Source: a virus. Taken from it: DNA of 27,639 bases. Each line of letters starts with the position of its first letter. Position 1 is the stretch's first letter. The DNA lies in IMG/VR virus record IMGVR_UViG_3300001450_000206, positions 1 through 27,639 of that record. One strand, 5' to 3'. The notes under the pieces are model-generated. The model was not told where the DNA came from, made no database searches, and saw only the letters and a list, made by a program, of their open reading frames with translations. A program made the translations under genes and the position numbers. Of this stretch, positions 7,669 to 14,050 are shown piece after piece.

Positions 7669-8092
7669 TCTTCACCTCAAGACGCTCAACGGCGCCGGTA
7701 GACATTTCTTCTGCGTCGAAGTAATCCCCGCGCAGCTGTTGTGCATTCCGCTTCACCTGTACGAGTGCCGTGATGACATCCGTGTAGGTGTTATCCGGGG
7801 TGCCATCGAGAGAGTTCTTCGCCGAGATGACGGAGAAGTTCAACTCGTGCCACTGCCGAAGCTCGACAGCCACAACGGGTGTGATGCGGCCCTCGATCAT
7901 CGCCGCCATGATTTCGCAGTTGAAGCGAATCATGTCGTCGTAGTCATTGATAGGGTTGTCCCTGATGAATGACGCGACTTCCTGGCGCTTGTCCTTCGGG
8001 ACAAGCATCAACCACTGGGCGTAGTCAGCCCCCGGTGTTCCCGCGTTGCGGGTCATCGAGGTGTTGTTCGCGCCTTTCTTCTTACGGGCCAT
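7661..8092 (-). CDS. conserved-looking protein of unknown function, small-terminase candidate
   Basis: About 143 residues. A basic, disordered N-terminus (MARKKKGANNTSMTRNAG) precedes a helical domain (YAQWLMLVPKDKRQEVASFIRDNP), an acidic/aromatic helix (DDMIRFNCEIMAAMIEGRITPVVAVELRQWHELNF) and a C-terminal helix (DVITALVQVKRNAQQLRG). Two adjacent ATGs are present; that at 8092 is 5 bases after GAGGG and is preferred to 8095. Length, helical content and placement upstream of the large terminase would suit a small terminase subunit, but no convincing HTH is visible, so this is only a candidate. Confidence 0.65.
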   Translation of the reverse strand: MARKKKGANNTSMTRNAGTPGADYAQWLMLVPKDKRQEVASFIRDNPINDYDDMIRFNCEIMAAMIEGRITPVVAVELRQWHELNFSVISAKNSLDGTPDNTYTDVITALVQVKRNAQQLRGDYFDAEEMSTGAVERLEVKNG

Positions 8093-8828
8093 CATATCCC
8101 TCGATCAAGTGTGTATCGCGGCGGTGCGTCAGCAAGCGGGGCTTCTTCCTCGTGTTGAAGATGAGGTGACCCAGAATCTTGCTGCTGTCGGTCCATGGTG
8201 CGAGGTCCTGCGGCCGGAACACAAACGGGGAATCTTGGAGCCGAGGGCGGGCCTCTCGCTCACCCCCGACGAGGTTGTACCACGAAGCCGGCAGAGGTGA
8301 CCGGTCAAAGTCGGTAGCCGTTGCCCACACCAGGAACGAAGGCCGCTCGTACGCCATGTAGGTGATAAAGTACCTCATGCGCTCGTGGAAGATGTCCAGA
8401 GCTACATCAAGGTGCTTCGACAGCTTGTCCATGTCCAGCCCATAGCAGTACGCCATCGTCGCAGCGTAGCCGTCGATGACATCTTTGTGGTTCGTGGGCA
8501 GGTGGCGGCGAAAATGGATTGATCCTAGCTCCCGAGGCGTAGGCACCAGGGAGTAGCGGAACGCCGGTAGGATGCTGGAGGGCCACGTCTTTGGCGAGAC
8601 GAACATGCGTTCCTGTAGAATCCAGTCACGGACAAATTCGTCCCCTCGAAGCATCATGTCGAGGGGTGCGAACACGTGACCTTTTGTCGCGTTGGGTTGC
8701 TTCAGCTTCTTCGAGCGCCATCGCAGAAGTGTCTGATAGGACTTCCCTGTAGTGCAACCCCGCACGGGCTTCTGGAGGATGAGTGCCAGAACCGCATTGA
8801 GGGCAGCAGGGCCTGCCTGTGCGGGCAT
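8082..8828 (-). CDS. protein of unknown function following the primase-helicase
   Basis: A 248-residue protein. The frame is open further upstream to 9188, but that part is antisense-like overlap within the primase gene; ATG 8828 forms a TAATG overlap with the primase stop and is the sensible start. The N-terminus (NAVLALILQKP, then a basic TTGKSYQTLLRWRSKKLKQP) could be a DNA-binding helix pair. The middle has LDMDKLSKHLDVALDIFHERMRYFITYMAYERP and the C-terminus is basic (NTRKKPRLLTHRRDTH). TTGKS resembles part of a P-loop, but no G-x4-GK[ST] and no Walker B are present. Family not recognised. Co-translation with the primase suggests a replication or packaging link. Confidence 0.7.
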   Translation of the reverse strand: MPAQAGPAALNAVLALILQKPVRGCTTGKSYQTLLRWRSKKLKQPNATKGHVFAPLDMMLRGDEFVRDWILQERMFVSPKTWPSSILPAFRYSLVPTPRELGSIHFRRHLPTNHKDVIDGYAATMAYCYGLDMDKLSKHLDVALDIFHERMRYFITYMAYERPSFLVWATATDFDRSPLPASWYNLVGGEREARPRLQDSPFVFRPQDLAPWTDSSKILGHLIFNTRKKPRLLTHRRDTHLIEGYDGP

Positions 8829-11284
8829 TAGTGAACACCCCGGTTGCCCATGAGCGTGTCCACCGCCGAGTGTCGGATGCCGATCCCCACCCAGGCACGC
8901 ACGCTCCGACGCACATTCCCGTTGTGGATGTACCGAGGCATTGCACGGAAGCCCCGCTCGGAGAGTTGCCGCCCAAACAACGGGTAGCCAACAGGCTTCT
9001 GGTAGAAGCTGTCGCACCAGCTCTTGTACGCGATGTACAAGTCCTTCTTTGGCGTGGCCTCGCCCGCATCCAGAATGCACGCCTCGGATAGGAACTCGGC
9101 GAGCATGTCCATCTCTTCCCGGTACTCGTTCGTCGCCATGCGAACCTTCTCGGGAGGACGCAGCCCATCCTTCTGCCAATCCCGGCAACCTTCGACCAGC
9201 TTACACAGGATGCCAGGGGCTTCCTTTTTCAACTTGTCCAGGAAGAACTGGTCTTTCTTCTCAATCTTCCGCTCCCACGGGAGACGCAGAACGCGACGCC
9301 AGATGCCCTCGTCGTTGCCCTTGATGATGGGCCGATGGTTAGCCGCGATAATGAGCTTGTGCGTCGGGTCGAACTCATAGAAGTCCTGGCGCATCTTCCG
9401 GGCACGGATGCGGTCGGAGCCCGTCAGCTGCTTGATGAGCGCCTCGGCAAACGGCTTGCCCTTCTCGACCTCACTGTTGGCCACGAACCGCACGCCCTCC
9501 AGGTCTGCCACCTCGGTAGGGTGAGACTCGTTCTGCTTCGCCATCAGGAGCCCTGGAGCGCCCTGGATGGCGTAGTCTCCCAGCACGTACATCAGGATGA
9601 GCAGGGCTGTCGTCTTTCCGTTCTGTCCGGTGCCCTCCATGAAGAGCAGGACCTGCTCGACGCAGAGCCCAGTGAGGCAGTAGCCGAAGAACCGGTGGAT
9701 GAACGCGACAGTATCAGGGTCACCCATGAAGGCATAGTCGAGAAACGTGTCCCACAGGGGGCATTCGGCGTCTTCTACCCATTCTACGGGGCTAACCTTG
9801 GTAATATAGTCCGTTCGGTCGTGCATCGAGAGCACGCCCGTACGGAGGTCGATTGTGCCGTTTTGGACGTTGAACAGCCAAGGATCCCGGTCTAGACGGC
9901 TGGATGTGACCGCCACGCCCTGCTCGGTGGACGCCAACTGCACCATAGCCCCGAGGGCGCGGGCCGATTCCGACCTTAGGGCGTGCTTCAGGAGGCGTTG
10001 CTGCTGTTGAGCGTCCGTACTGGAGGCAGCGGCGGCGAATATCCCGGCTACTGCTGCCTTTGCCCTACGATGAATCGCCCCATCCATATCTCGCTTCCAT
10101 CGCTTCCCGTTGTACAGGAACCACTGCCGATAGGTCACGCAGAACACCAGTTCGTGCTGAAATGCGGCCACCATGCGGCGTGCGTTGCCCAAATCCGTCA
10201 GATTCGGGGCAGTGGCGGACGATACGCGGACCTGGGCCGGGGATAGGGGGGCAGCCCCACCGAATGGCACTCCTGCCAGCTTTTGAAGGTTCTTCCACCC
10301 CTTTGAGCGGCCCTTCTTGTCCTTTTCGGCCCCCTTGCACGTCTTATGCAGGCAACCTGCGGCGATTCCGTTGTCTGCGAACTGGATGACGTACGCAGAC
10401 CGGTCGGTGTGGGTGTCATCCCAGGGGCATACGTCGAAAACCCACCGCCGACCGTTGCCCTGCCACGGACTTGGCCCCTGTGCCGCCGGAAAGTGGTCCT
10501 TCATGTACGTGTCGAGGGAGCCCGTGGGGGCATTGCCCTCTTTGGCGCCCGAATCGGGCAGCAACTGGGCCAATTCGTCCAGTTGTTCGCGCGTTACCGG
10601 CCCCCCGCAGGGCTTCTTGGACAACATGAGGGCGCGACGGTGGGGTCGCTCCTCCGTACTGTCCCCTTTCCGGGCCACAGTGCCGTACATCTTCCAGATT
10701 CGGGCCGGATTGAAGACCGTTGGGTCCACTTTGGCCCAGTCGTTGTCGAACAGGAAGCCCAGGACGGCCAGAATCCGCCGAATCACGTCCGAATCGGCCT
10801 CCTGCACCTGGTACATCAGGTGGTAGCCGTTGCCAGACGACCCAAACAGGGGGGTTGGCCAGCCCCGCTTCTTCAAAAACGAGACCATTGCGGCTGCGAG
10901 GGATGCTGCTTGTGCCTTTTCCTCGTCTGTGGAGGCGCAATCCTTCGGCCTCTCGGGGTCAATGTCGATGAGGAGCCATCGGGGGCTCAACACGTCGATG
11001 TCTTTGGCGAGTGCACCCCGTGATGCGGGGGAGGCTTGGTTCGTGATCGAACTCGTGACCGTCCCCTTCAACGGGTTGGGGGTGAAATAGACGCCTCCGG
11101 CGCCCATATCTGACAGCTGGGCCGCCGCAGCGGCCATCTTCTCTACGTCATCGAAGAAGCCCGAGAAGGTTCGGGGGCCTTCCGAGGTCGGAACGTGGAG
11201 GGCGCGAAGCTCGATGATCTGCCCCTCCTCACAGATGTACTGGAGAGCGGCAAGAACGTGCTCGGGAGATGCGACTAGGGACAT
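8828..11284 (-). CDS. primase-helicase (PrimPol domain + D5/P4-type SF3 helicase)
   Basis: An 818-residue replication protein that should synthesise primers and unwind DNA. The N-terminal PrimPol-like domain shows Asp107/Asp109 (LLIDIDPERP), SSGNGYH (149-155) and the family signature NPARIWKMYGTVARKG (192-207). A Cys/His group follows (CPWDDTH at 286, CLHKTC at 311-316), resembling the zinc-like segment of P4-family proteins. A D5_N-type linker is at about 465-515 (FNVQNGTIDLRTG). The helicase has Walker A GTGQNGKTT (551-559), Walker B/sensor segments LEGVRFVANSEVE and KLIIAANHRP, and Arg finger region GIWRRVLRLPWE (660-671). The ATG at 11284 follows GAGGCGG. It sits in the leftward arm with packaging genes, away from the other replication genes. 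Confidence 0.93.
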   Translation of the reverse strand: MSLVASPEHVLAALQYICEEGQIIELRALHVPTSEGPRTFSGFFDDVEKMAAAAAQLSDMGAGGVYFTPNPLKGTVTSSITNQASPASRGALAKDIDVLSPRWLLIDIDPERPKDCASTDEEKAQAASLAAAMVSFLKKRGWPTPLFGSSGNGYHLMYQVQEADSDVIRRILAVLGFLFDNDWAKVDPTVFNPARIWKMYGTVARKGDSTEERPHRRALMLSKKPCGGPVTREQLDELAQLLPDSGAKEGNAPTGSLDTYMKDHFPAAQGPSPWQGNGRRWVFDVCPWDDTHTDRSAYVIQFADNGIAAGCLHKTCKGAEKDKKGRSKGWKNLQKLAGVPFGGAAPLSPAQVRVSSATAPNLTDLGNARRMVAAFQHELVFCVTYRQWFLYNGKRWKRDMDGAIHRRAKAAVAGIFAAAASSTDAQQQQRLLKHALRSESARALGAMVQLASTEQGVAVTSSRLDRDPWLFNVQNGTIDLRTGVLSMHDRTDYITKVSPVEWVEDAECPLWDTFLDYAFMGDPDTVAFIHRFFGYCLTGLCVEQVLLFMEGTGQNGKTTALLILMYVLGDYAIQGAPGLLMAKQNESHPTEVADLEGVRFVANSEVEKGKPFAEALIKQLTGSDRIRARKMRQDFYEFDPTHKLIIAANHRPIIKGNDEGIWRRVLRLPWERKIEKKDQFFLDKLKKEAPGILCKLVEGCRDWQKDGLRPPEKVRMATNEYREEMDMLAEFLSEACILDAGEATPKKDLYIAYKSWCDSFYQKPVGYPLFGRQLSERGFRAMPRYIHNGNVRRSVRAWVGIGIRHSAVDTLMGNRGVH

Positions 11285-11292
11285 GTACCGCC

Positions 11293-11538
11293 TCAGACCA
11301 GGTTGAGTTCATCGTCACGGTGCCGCAGCACGTAGCTGAGCGCACTTCCGTGCGTGGCTACCCACTGCATCACAGCCGCGTGGCTGATCCGCCGCCGACC
11401 GTTCGGCAACTTCTCGGCGGGTAGCTTACCCTGTGCGACGATGCGACGGATATGCTGGGGGTGATAACCCAGGAGTTCCGCCACTTCTGGCATGGTGTAG
11501 TAGTCCCGGAGCTGAACCGGAGACGGGTTGTCGGACAT
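11293..11538 (-). CDS. excisionase-like winged HTH DNA-binding protein
   Basis: An 81-residue protein. Residues 13-60 (YYTMPEVAELLGYHPQHIRR, then IVAQGKLPAEKLPNGRRRIS) form the compact winged HTH typical of excisionase/MerR-like proteins: helix-turn-helix, then a wing with GRRRIS, then HAAVMQWV. It has a strong AGGAGG ribosome-binding site 4-5 bases before ATG 11538. It is the first gene of the leftward arm and faces the repeat-rich central region, so it may bind the operator repeats at its own promoter and regulate the arm. No integrase is present in the window, so a role in excision is not supported here. Confidence 0.85.
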   Translation of the reverse strand: MSDNPSPVQLRDYYTMPEVAELLGYHPQHIRRIVAQGKLPAEKLPNGRRRISHAAVMQWVATHGSALSYVLRHRDDELNLV

Positions 11539-11562
11539 CTGACCTCCTCGAAGTGAAGACCT

Positions 11563-11590
11563 TGTAGCACCTGTAGCACTCTGTTGTCAA
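11563..11590 (-). promoter_or_regulatory. candidate promoter of leftward arm with tandem operator
   Basis: Read on the minus strand, a perfect TTGACA (11590-11585) is followed after 18 bases by TACAAG (11566-11561). This resembles a sigma70-type promoter about 25-50 bases upstream of the HTH gene start. Two direct copies of GTGCTACA (plus-strand TGTAGCAC at 11563-11570 and 11572-11579, 9-bp period) overlap the spacer and -10 box. The same TGTAGCA core recurs in the nearby repeat cluster, so binding there by a phage regulator would repress the leftward arm. The promoter is inferred from sequence only. Confidence 0.5.
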
Positions 11591-11749
11591 AAAAACAGAT
11601 AAGCCCCTGCTGCCGCCGTTGCGCTTCAGTACATGGGTGTCGTCGTGACTGTGAATGAAACACCGACACATTCTGCATTGGTTGAAACCTTAGACGGACA
11701 AACCTCGACAATGCCACTATGGGTCGACAGTCACTGTCGATTCCGACTC

Positions 11750-12126
11750 TGTAGCCTAAGGCTACAACTTACTACAGGTTACTACGGGTTACTACACCCC
11801 GGTGTAGTAAGGAAAGTGAAGGTTCATCCAGGCGTCTCACCGATTACTACACTTACTACACTTTTCTCCCCATAGCGCCCTAGAGAAAGTACTCTGACCG
11901 TGCTACAATGTAGCAGGGTAAAACAGCTTTCTCTACTCTTATGGTCAACTAAAAGACTAAACGTAGTAAATTAGATATTACCCTGGTGCAACCAGAGGTA
12001 TCGCTACTACGCTTTTACTACACCCTTTTTTGAGTGGACGATACTGGAGGGAGCAGCGGCGATATGCTTACTACACTTTTGAGAGGCGACAGTGGAAAAG
12101 TGTAGTAAGCGTAGTAAGTTGTAGCA
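11750..12126. repeat. TTACTACA/TGTAGTAA iteron cluster (origin or operator candidate)
   Basis: This gene-free stretch holds many copies of a TTACTACA-like element and its complement. TGTAGCC-TAA-GGCTACA is at 11750-11766. Three tandem 10-bp units (TTACTACAGG, TTACTACGGG, TTACTACACC) run 11769-11798, and the last pairs with GGTGTAGTAA at 11801-11810. Two 9-bp TTACTACAC units are at 11844-11861. TGCTACA-A-TGTAGCA is at 11901-11915. Single copies are at 11962, 12004 and 12015. A 15-bp inverted repeat has arms at 12066-12080 and 12096-12110, followed by CGTAGTAA (12110) and TTGTAGCA (12119). The 9-10 bp phasing and mixture of direct and inverted copies suggest cooperative protein binding, as in replication origins or multi-site operators. 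Confidence 0.85.
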
Positions 12127-12172
12127 TCGGAGCCGAAACAAAACAGGTGTGCGTGTGGGGAGGGGTCTCTAA

Positions 12173-12237
12173 TGATAGTTGATAGTAGGAAAGGGGGGAT
12201 GCTTCGCCTTTGTCTATCACCGGATGATTTGTGATAG
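12173..12237. promoter_or_regulatory. TGATAGT tandem and CTATCAC/GTGATAG dyad
   Basis: Two back-to-back TGATAGT units occupy 12173-12186. A perfect dyad CTATCAC (12214-12220) - 10 bases - GTGATAG (12231-12237) follows. Dyads with the same arms occur twice in the second gene-free region (13930 and 13982), and the string CTATCACCGG is shared exactly between 12214 and 13982. This points to a shared operator for one DNA-binding protein acting on both rightward transcription starts. The binder is unknown. Confidence 0.6.
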
Positions 12238-12296
12238 TTGCTCGCCTCGCACTCCCCCGGCGCAGCTACGCTCCGGTGGGGCTCGGTCGTGCCACT

Positions 12297-12337
12297 GCCC
12301 TTGACACGTCAACCCTTAGCCCTTGACACGTCAACCC
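12297..12337. repeat. twin 19-bp direct repeat containing TTGAC-AC-GTCAA dyad
   Basis: GCCCTTGACACGTCAACCC occurs exactly at 12297-12315 and again at 12319-12337, a period of 22 bp (about two helical turns). Each copy contains the near-palindrome TTGAC-AC-GTCAA and also a perfect TTGACA that could serve as a -35 box. It could be a pair of repressor sites or duplicated promoter elements for the rightward arm. The flanking sequence is GC-rich with repeated GGACCGG strings and shows no clear -10 box. Confidence 0.65.
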
Positions 12338-12426
12338 CCAGCCGGACCGGACCGGCTAGGACCGGGAGAGAGGGACCGGGTACCCCGGATGGGGAGAGGT
12401 TCCGACCAGCTAGGCCGGGGGTCTAC

Positions 12427-12510
12427 CAGGTGAATACTGAACACCTGATCAGTATACTAGGGTCCCTGATTGTTACGGTTGGAGCGGGACAATTTAAATA
12501 GTTTTATAAA
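12427..12510 (+). promoter_or_regulatory. overlapping dyads, candidate promoter and AT-rich pocket
   Basis: Two interlocked inverted repeats are present: CAGGTG (12427-12432) with CACCTG (12442-12447), and ATACTGA (12434-12440) with TCAGTAT (12449-12455). Downstream, TTGTTA (12470-12475), 17 bases, then TTTAAA (12493-12498) resembles a promoter reading right. The stretch 12491-12510 (AATTTAAATAGTTTTATAAA) is the most AT-rich patch of this GC-rich window, so it could also be a duplex-unwinding element next to the iterons. Promoter and origin readings are both inferences. Confidence 0.4.
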
Positions 12511-12537
12511 GTTCTAGACTTCTGTGCCGCTGGGTTC

Positions 12538-12664
12538 AGTATGTGACTGTCAACGGGGCACACGGCCCCCACGACATACTCTCTGACAACCATATCGACG
12601 CGATCGAGTCCCACACAAGTGGGCACACGCACTCTGATTTATGTATCGCCGGCCATGTTGGCCG
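12538..12664 (+). other. structured 5' leader before the first rightward gene
   Basis: Three hairpins lie between the candidate promoter and the gene at 12688. A nested one has arms AGTATGT (12538-12544) and ACATACT (12574-12580) around GGGGC-ACACG-GCCCC. Next comes CCCAC-ACAA-GTGGG (12610-12623), then CGGCCA-TGT-TGGCCG (12650-12664), 23 bases before the start codon. They could protect or regulate the mRNA. None has a U-tract, so simple termination is unlikely. Confidence 0.4.
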
Positions 12665-12687
12665 TGCATAGAGAGAGTGAGGTAAGT

Positions 12688-13188
12688 ATGAGTAAGACTG
12701 ACGGCATGGAAATTTCGGCTTTTAAGATGAAGAACAAGGACCGCTACCTTGTCAAGTGCAAGTGGGCGGTGGGTTTCATCAACCGAAGTCGAGAGTTCGT
12801 TATGGACCAGGACCAGACGGAGTGGCTTATCGCCAACCTTCGTCCGGGAACGGAACAGCGCCTGCTCACCCACTACCGGGATGAGTTGGTCCGGATTGGG
12901 GCCTGGGGTGTCAAGGTAGAGGCGAAGGCCGAAACCGAGACGCTGATTGCTCCACCACCTGCAACGAAGTCCGGTAACACCGGGCCGCGTAAGGTGGAAC
13001 CGGCGAAGTTGAGCGCGCCGAAGAAGAAGAAGAAGCCAGCGCCTAAGGCGCAGGCCGAGACTTCTCTGTCCGACATTTTGTCGGCGGTTACTTCCCTGGG
13101 TGCTGCGTTCCAGACATTGTCTGGCCGCATGGACGCCGTGGAGGAGGCAGCAACGGAGCCCGCGTCCTCTGACGCACCGTTCGCCTAG
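12688..13188 (+). CDS. first rightward gene: protein with lysine-rich linker, unknown function
   Basis: A 166-residue protein. The frame is open from 12619, but ATG 12688 follows GTGAGGTAAGT and the hairpins, and is preferred. A compact N-terminal domain (about 1-75) starts MSKTDGMEISAFKMKNKDRY and contains the strand VKCKWAVGFINRSREFVM and a helix QDQTEWLIANL. A Lys/Pro/Ala linker follows (about 100-125, including SAPKKKKKPAPKAQ), then a C-terminal helix (LSDILSAVTSLGAAFQTLSGRMDAVEEAA) that could oligomerise. The arrangement resembles small DNA-binding or nucleoid-like proteins. No family is recognised. Being first behind the central region, it is likely an early gene. Confidence 0.75.
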   Translation: MSKTDGMEISAFKMKNKDRYLVKCKWAVGFINRSREFVMDQDQTEWLIANLRPGTEQRLLTHYRDELVRIGAWGVKVEAKAETETLIAPPPATKSGNTGPRKVEPAKLSAPKKKKKPAPKAQAETSLSDILSAVTSLGAAFQTLSGRMDAVEEAATEPASSDAPFA

Positions 13189-13197
13189 TAGCTACTC

Positions 13198-13234
13198 GCC
13201 GAGAGTGGAGGGTCCAACCCCCTTCGCTCTCGGC
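13198..13234 (+). terminator. strong stem-loop after the 12688-13188 gene
   Basis: A 15-bp stem with two G-U wobbles is formed by 13198-13212 (GCCGAGAGTGGAGGG) and 13220-13234 (CCCTTCGCTCTCGGC), with a 7-base loop. It begins 9 bases after the stop codon. A pyrimidine-rich tail (CTCTCTCTCCC) follows instead of a run of T, so it may terminate weakly or act as a processing/stability hairpin. Confidence 0.55.
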
Positions 13235-13305
13235 TTACCTCACCTCTCTCTCCCTGCTTTTGTTCTATGTAGAACCGCGCTGTTGCGGTATTGAGTGGAG
13301 AGTGA

Positions 13306-13413
13306 ATGAGGTTTCCAGAGACCCCTTTGGGGATCACCCTTTACGGCGCCCTGATGGGCGCCACGGTGGGTTGTCTAATTTTGGCCTTTCTCGCCACTTG
13401 GCAGTCATGCTGA
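13306..13413 (+). CDS. membrane micro-protein A (35 residues)
   Basis: A short frame begins at ATG 13306, 5 bases after GGAGAG within the GGAGAGTGA leader shared with nearby genes. It starts MRFPETPLGITLYGAL and has one hydrophobic span (about residues 9-31, GITLYGALMGATVGC then LILAFLATW) long enough to cross a membrane. It ends WQSC. The next micro-gene starts inside its last codons. Two overlapping single-span peptides are reminiscent of holin/antiholin-like or superinfection-exclusion peptides, but no family is recognisable. The coding region also folds into hairpins (for example GGCGCCC-TGAT-GGGCGCC at 13345-13362), so a structured RNA is the alternative. Confidence 0.5.
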   Translation: MRFPETPLGITLYGALMGATVGCLILAFLATWQSC

Positions 13414-13502
13414 CCTGGTGGGAAATCCTAATCATCGCGGGACTGCTTGCAGAACTCGCAATCGCGCTCGGGTGTTTTGTGTACCTAGCAGTGAGCAACT
13501 AG
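13407..13502 (+). CDS. membrane micro-protein B (31 residues)
   Basis: ATG 13407 overlaps the stop of the previous micro-gene (ATGCTGA). The peptide MLTWWEILIIAGLLAELAIA continues LGCFVYLAVSN and is almost entirely a single transmembrane helix, with a Trp-rich, Glu-containing N-terminal edge. Translation probably relies on coupling, since no independent ribosome-binding site is clear. It would insert in the inner membrane. Whether it forms pores, regulates lysis or blocks superinfection cannot be told. Confidence 0.5.
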   Translation: MLTWWEILIIAGLLAELAIALGCFVYLAVSN

Positions 13503-13513
13503 TAACCTTAGAA

Positions 13514-13531
13514 GCCCCCCTTCGGGGGGGC
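13514..13531 (+). other. G/C hairpin with TTCG tetraloop
   Basis: GCCCCCC-TTCG-GGGGGGC forms a 7-bp stem capped by the exceptionally stable UUCG tetraloop. It lies 11 bases after the micro-protein B stop and 14 bases before the next start codon. There is no U-tract, so it more likely protects the upstream RNA, guides processing or separates translation units than terminates transcription. Confidence 0.65.
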
Positions 13532-13545
13532 AATGGAGAGTGAGT

Positions 13546-13818
13546 ATGGACAAGAAGTACGCATTTGAGATCGTGGTGTGCGGTGGTGTCCGCACTTACT
13601 TCGGGCTCCGAAAGGGGCGCCTGCTTCACGGTGGCAGCACCCTGCCAGAGGCCATCCGGGCCTTGGCGGGAAAGTACGACAGGGCCGAGAGCTACTGGTA
13701 TGGCGCCCTCGAAGGTGCCGAGCGAGCGTTAGTCCTTAGGCTACTTGGCCTCAACGATGAAACTGCGGTTGAACTGATCAAGATGCACAAGCGCCGGGTC
13801 AGGGCGCGGCGCCGCTAG
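13546..13818 (+). CDS. small protein of unknown function with basic C-terminus
   Basis: A 90-residue protein. ATG 13546 follows GGAGAGTGAGT; a GTG two codons upstream is too close to the ribosome-binding site. The N-terminal half looks like a small beta-sheet domain (YAFEIVVCGGVRTYFGLRKG). A helical part follows (LPEAIRALAGKYDRAESYWY, ALEGAERALVLRLLG), and the tail is strongly basic (KMHKRRVRARRR), suggesting nucleic-acid or membrane-surface contact. No family is recognised. A large hairpin follows the stop, so this gene ends the first rightward group. Confidence 0.7.
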   Translation: MDKKYAFEIVVCGGVRTYFGLRKGRLLHGGSTLPEAIRALAGKYDRAESYWYGALEGAERALVLRLLGLNDETAVELIKMHKRRVRARRR

Positions 13819-13830
13819 CCCCTCGCCCCC

Positions 13831-13860
13831 GAGCCCCGCTGGTACACTCCGGCGGGGCTC
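13831..13860 (+). terminator. stem-loop terminator candidate
   Basis: GAGCCCCGC (13831-13839) pairs with GCGGGGCTC (13852-13860) around a 12-base loop, 12 bases after the stop of the 90-residue gene. No T-run follows (TGTGCGTCTTGG). The position, directly before a 770-base gene-free region, supports a terminator function. Confidence 0.55.
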
Positions 13861-13929
13861 TGTGCGTCTTGGTACCCCATCTGAACGCTTTGCCCACCCA
13901 ATGCAACGGTGCGGCAGCGGGAGGGGGCA

Positions 13930-14003
13930 CTATCACTCACTCACTCATGATAGAAGAAGCATAGGGGAGGGGGGAGGGGGACTATCACCGGTAGACATGA
14001 TAG
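13930..14003. promoter_or_regulatory. two CTATCA/TGATAG dyads in the second gene-free region
   Basis: CTATCA (13930-13935) - 12 bases - TGATAG (13948-13953), then CTATCA (13982-13987) - 10 bases - TGATAG (13998-14003). The arms equal those of the dyad at 12214-12237, and the second site shares the string CTATCACCGG with it. Placement upstream of the next gene group suggests a common regulator. The intervening DNA is G-rich (AGGGGAGGGGGGAGGGGG at 13962-13980) and could form a quadruplex on the plus strand. Confidence 0.6.
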
Positions 14004-14050
14004 ACCACCTCCCACCCGCACCGGCACCGGGGTGGAGGGGGGTAGTAGTA

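Noticed and set aside
8829-9188. N-terminal extension of the gene at 8082-8828
   Set aside because: It would overlap the primase-helicase by 360 bases; the TAATG junction gives a natural start at 8828.
9335-9895. 186-codon plus-strand frame
   Set aside because: Lies wholly antisense inside the primase-helicase gene; no family resemblance.
11634-11875. 80-codon plus-strand frame in the central region
   Set aside because: Its second half is just the iteron array translated, it has no ribosome-binding site, and it lies between divergent promoters.
12238-12501. 87-codon plus-strand frame with TTG start
   Set aside because: No ribosome-binding site; it runs through the twin repeats, dyads and AT-rich pocket; low-complexity Pro/Arg/Thr product.
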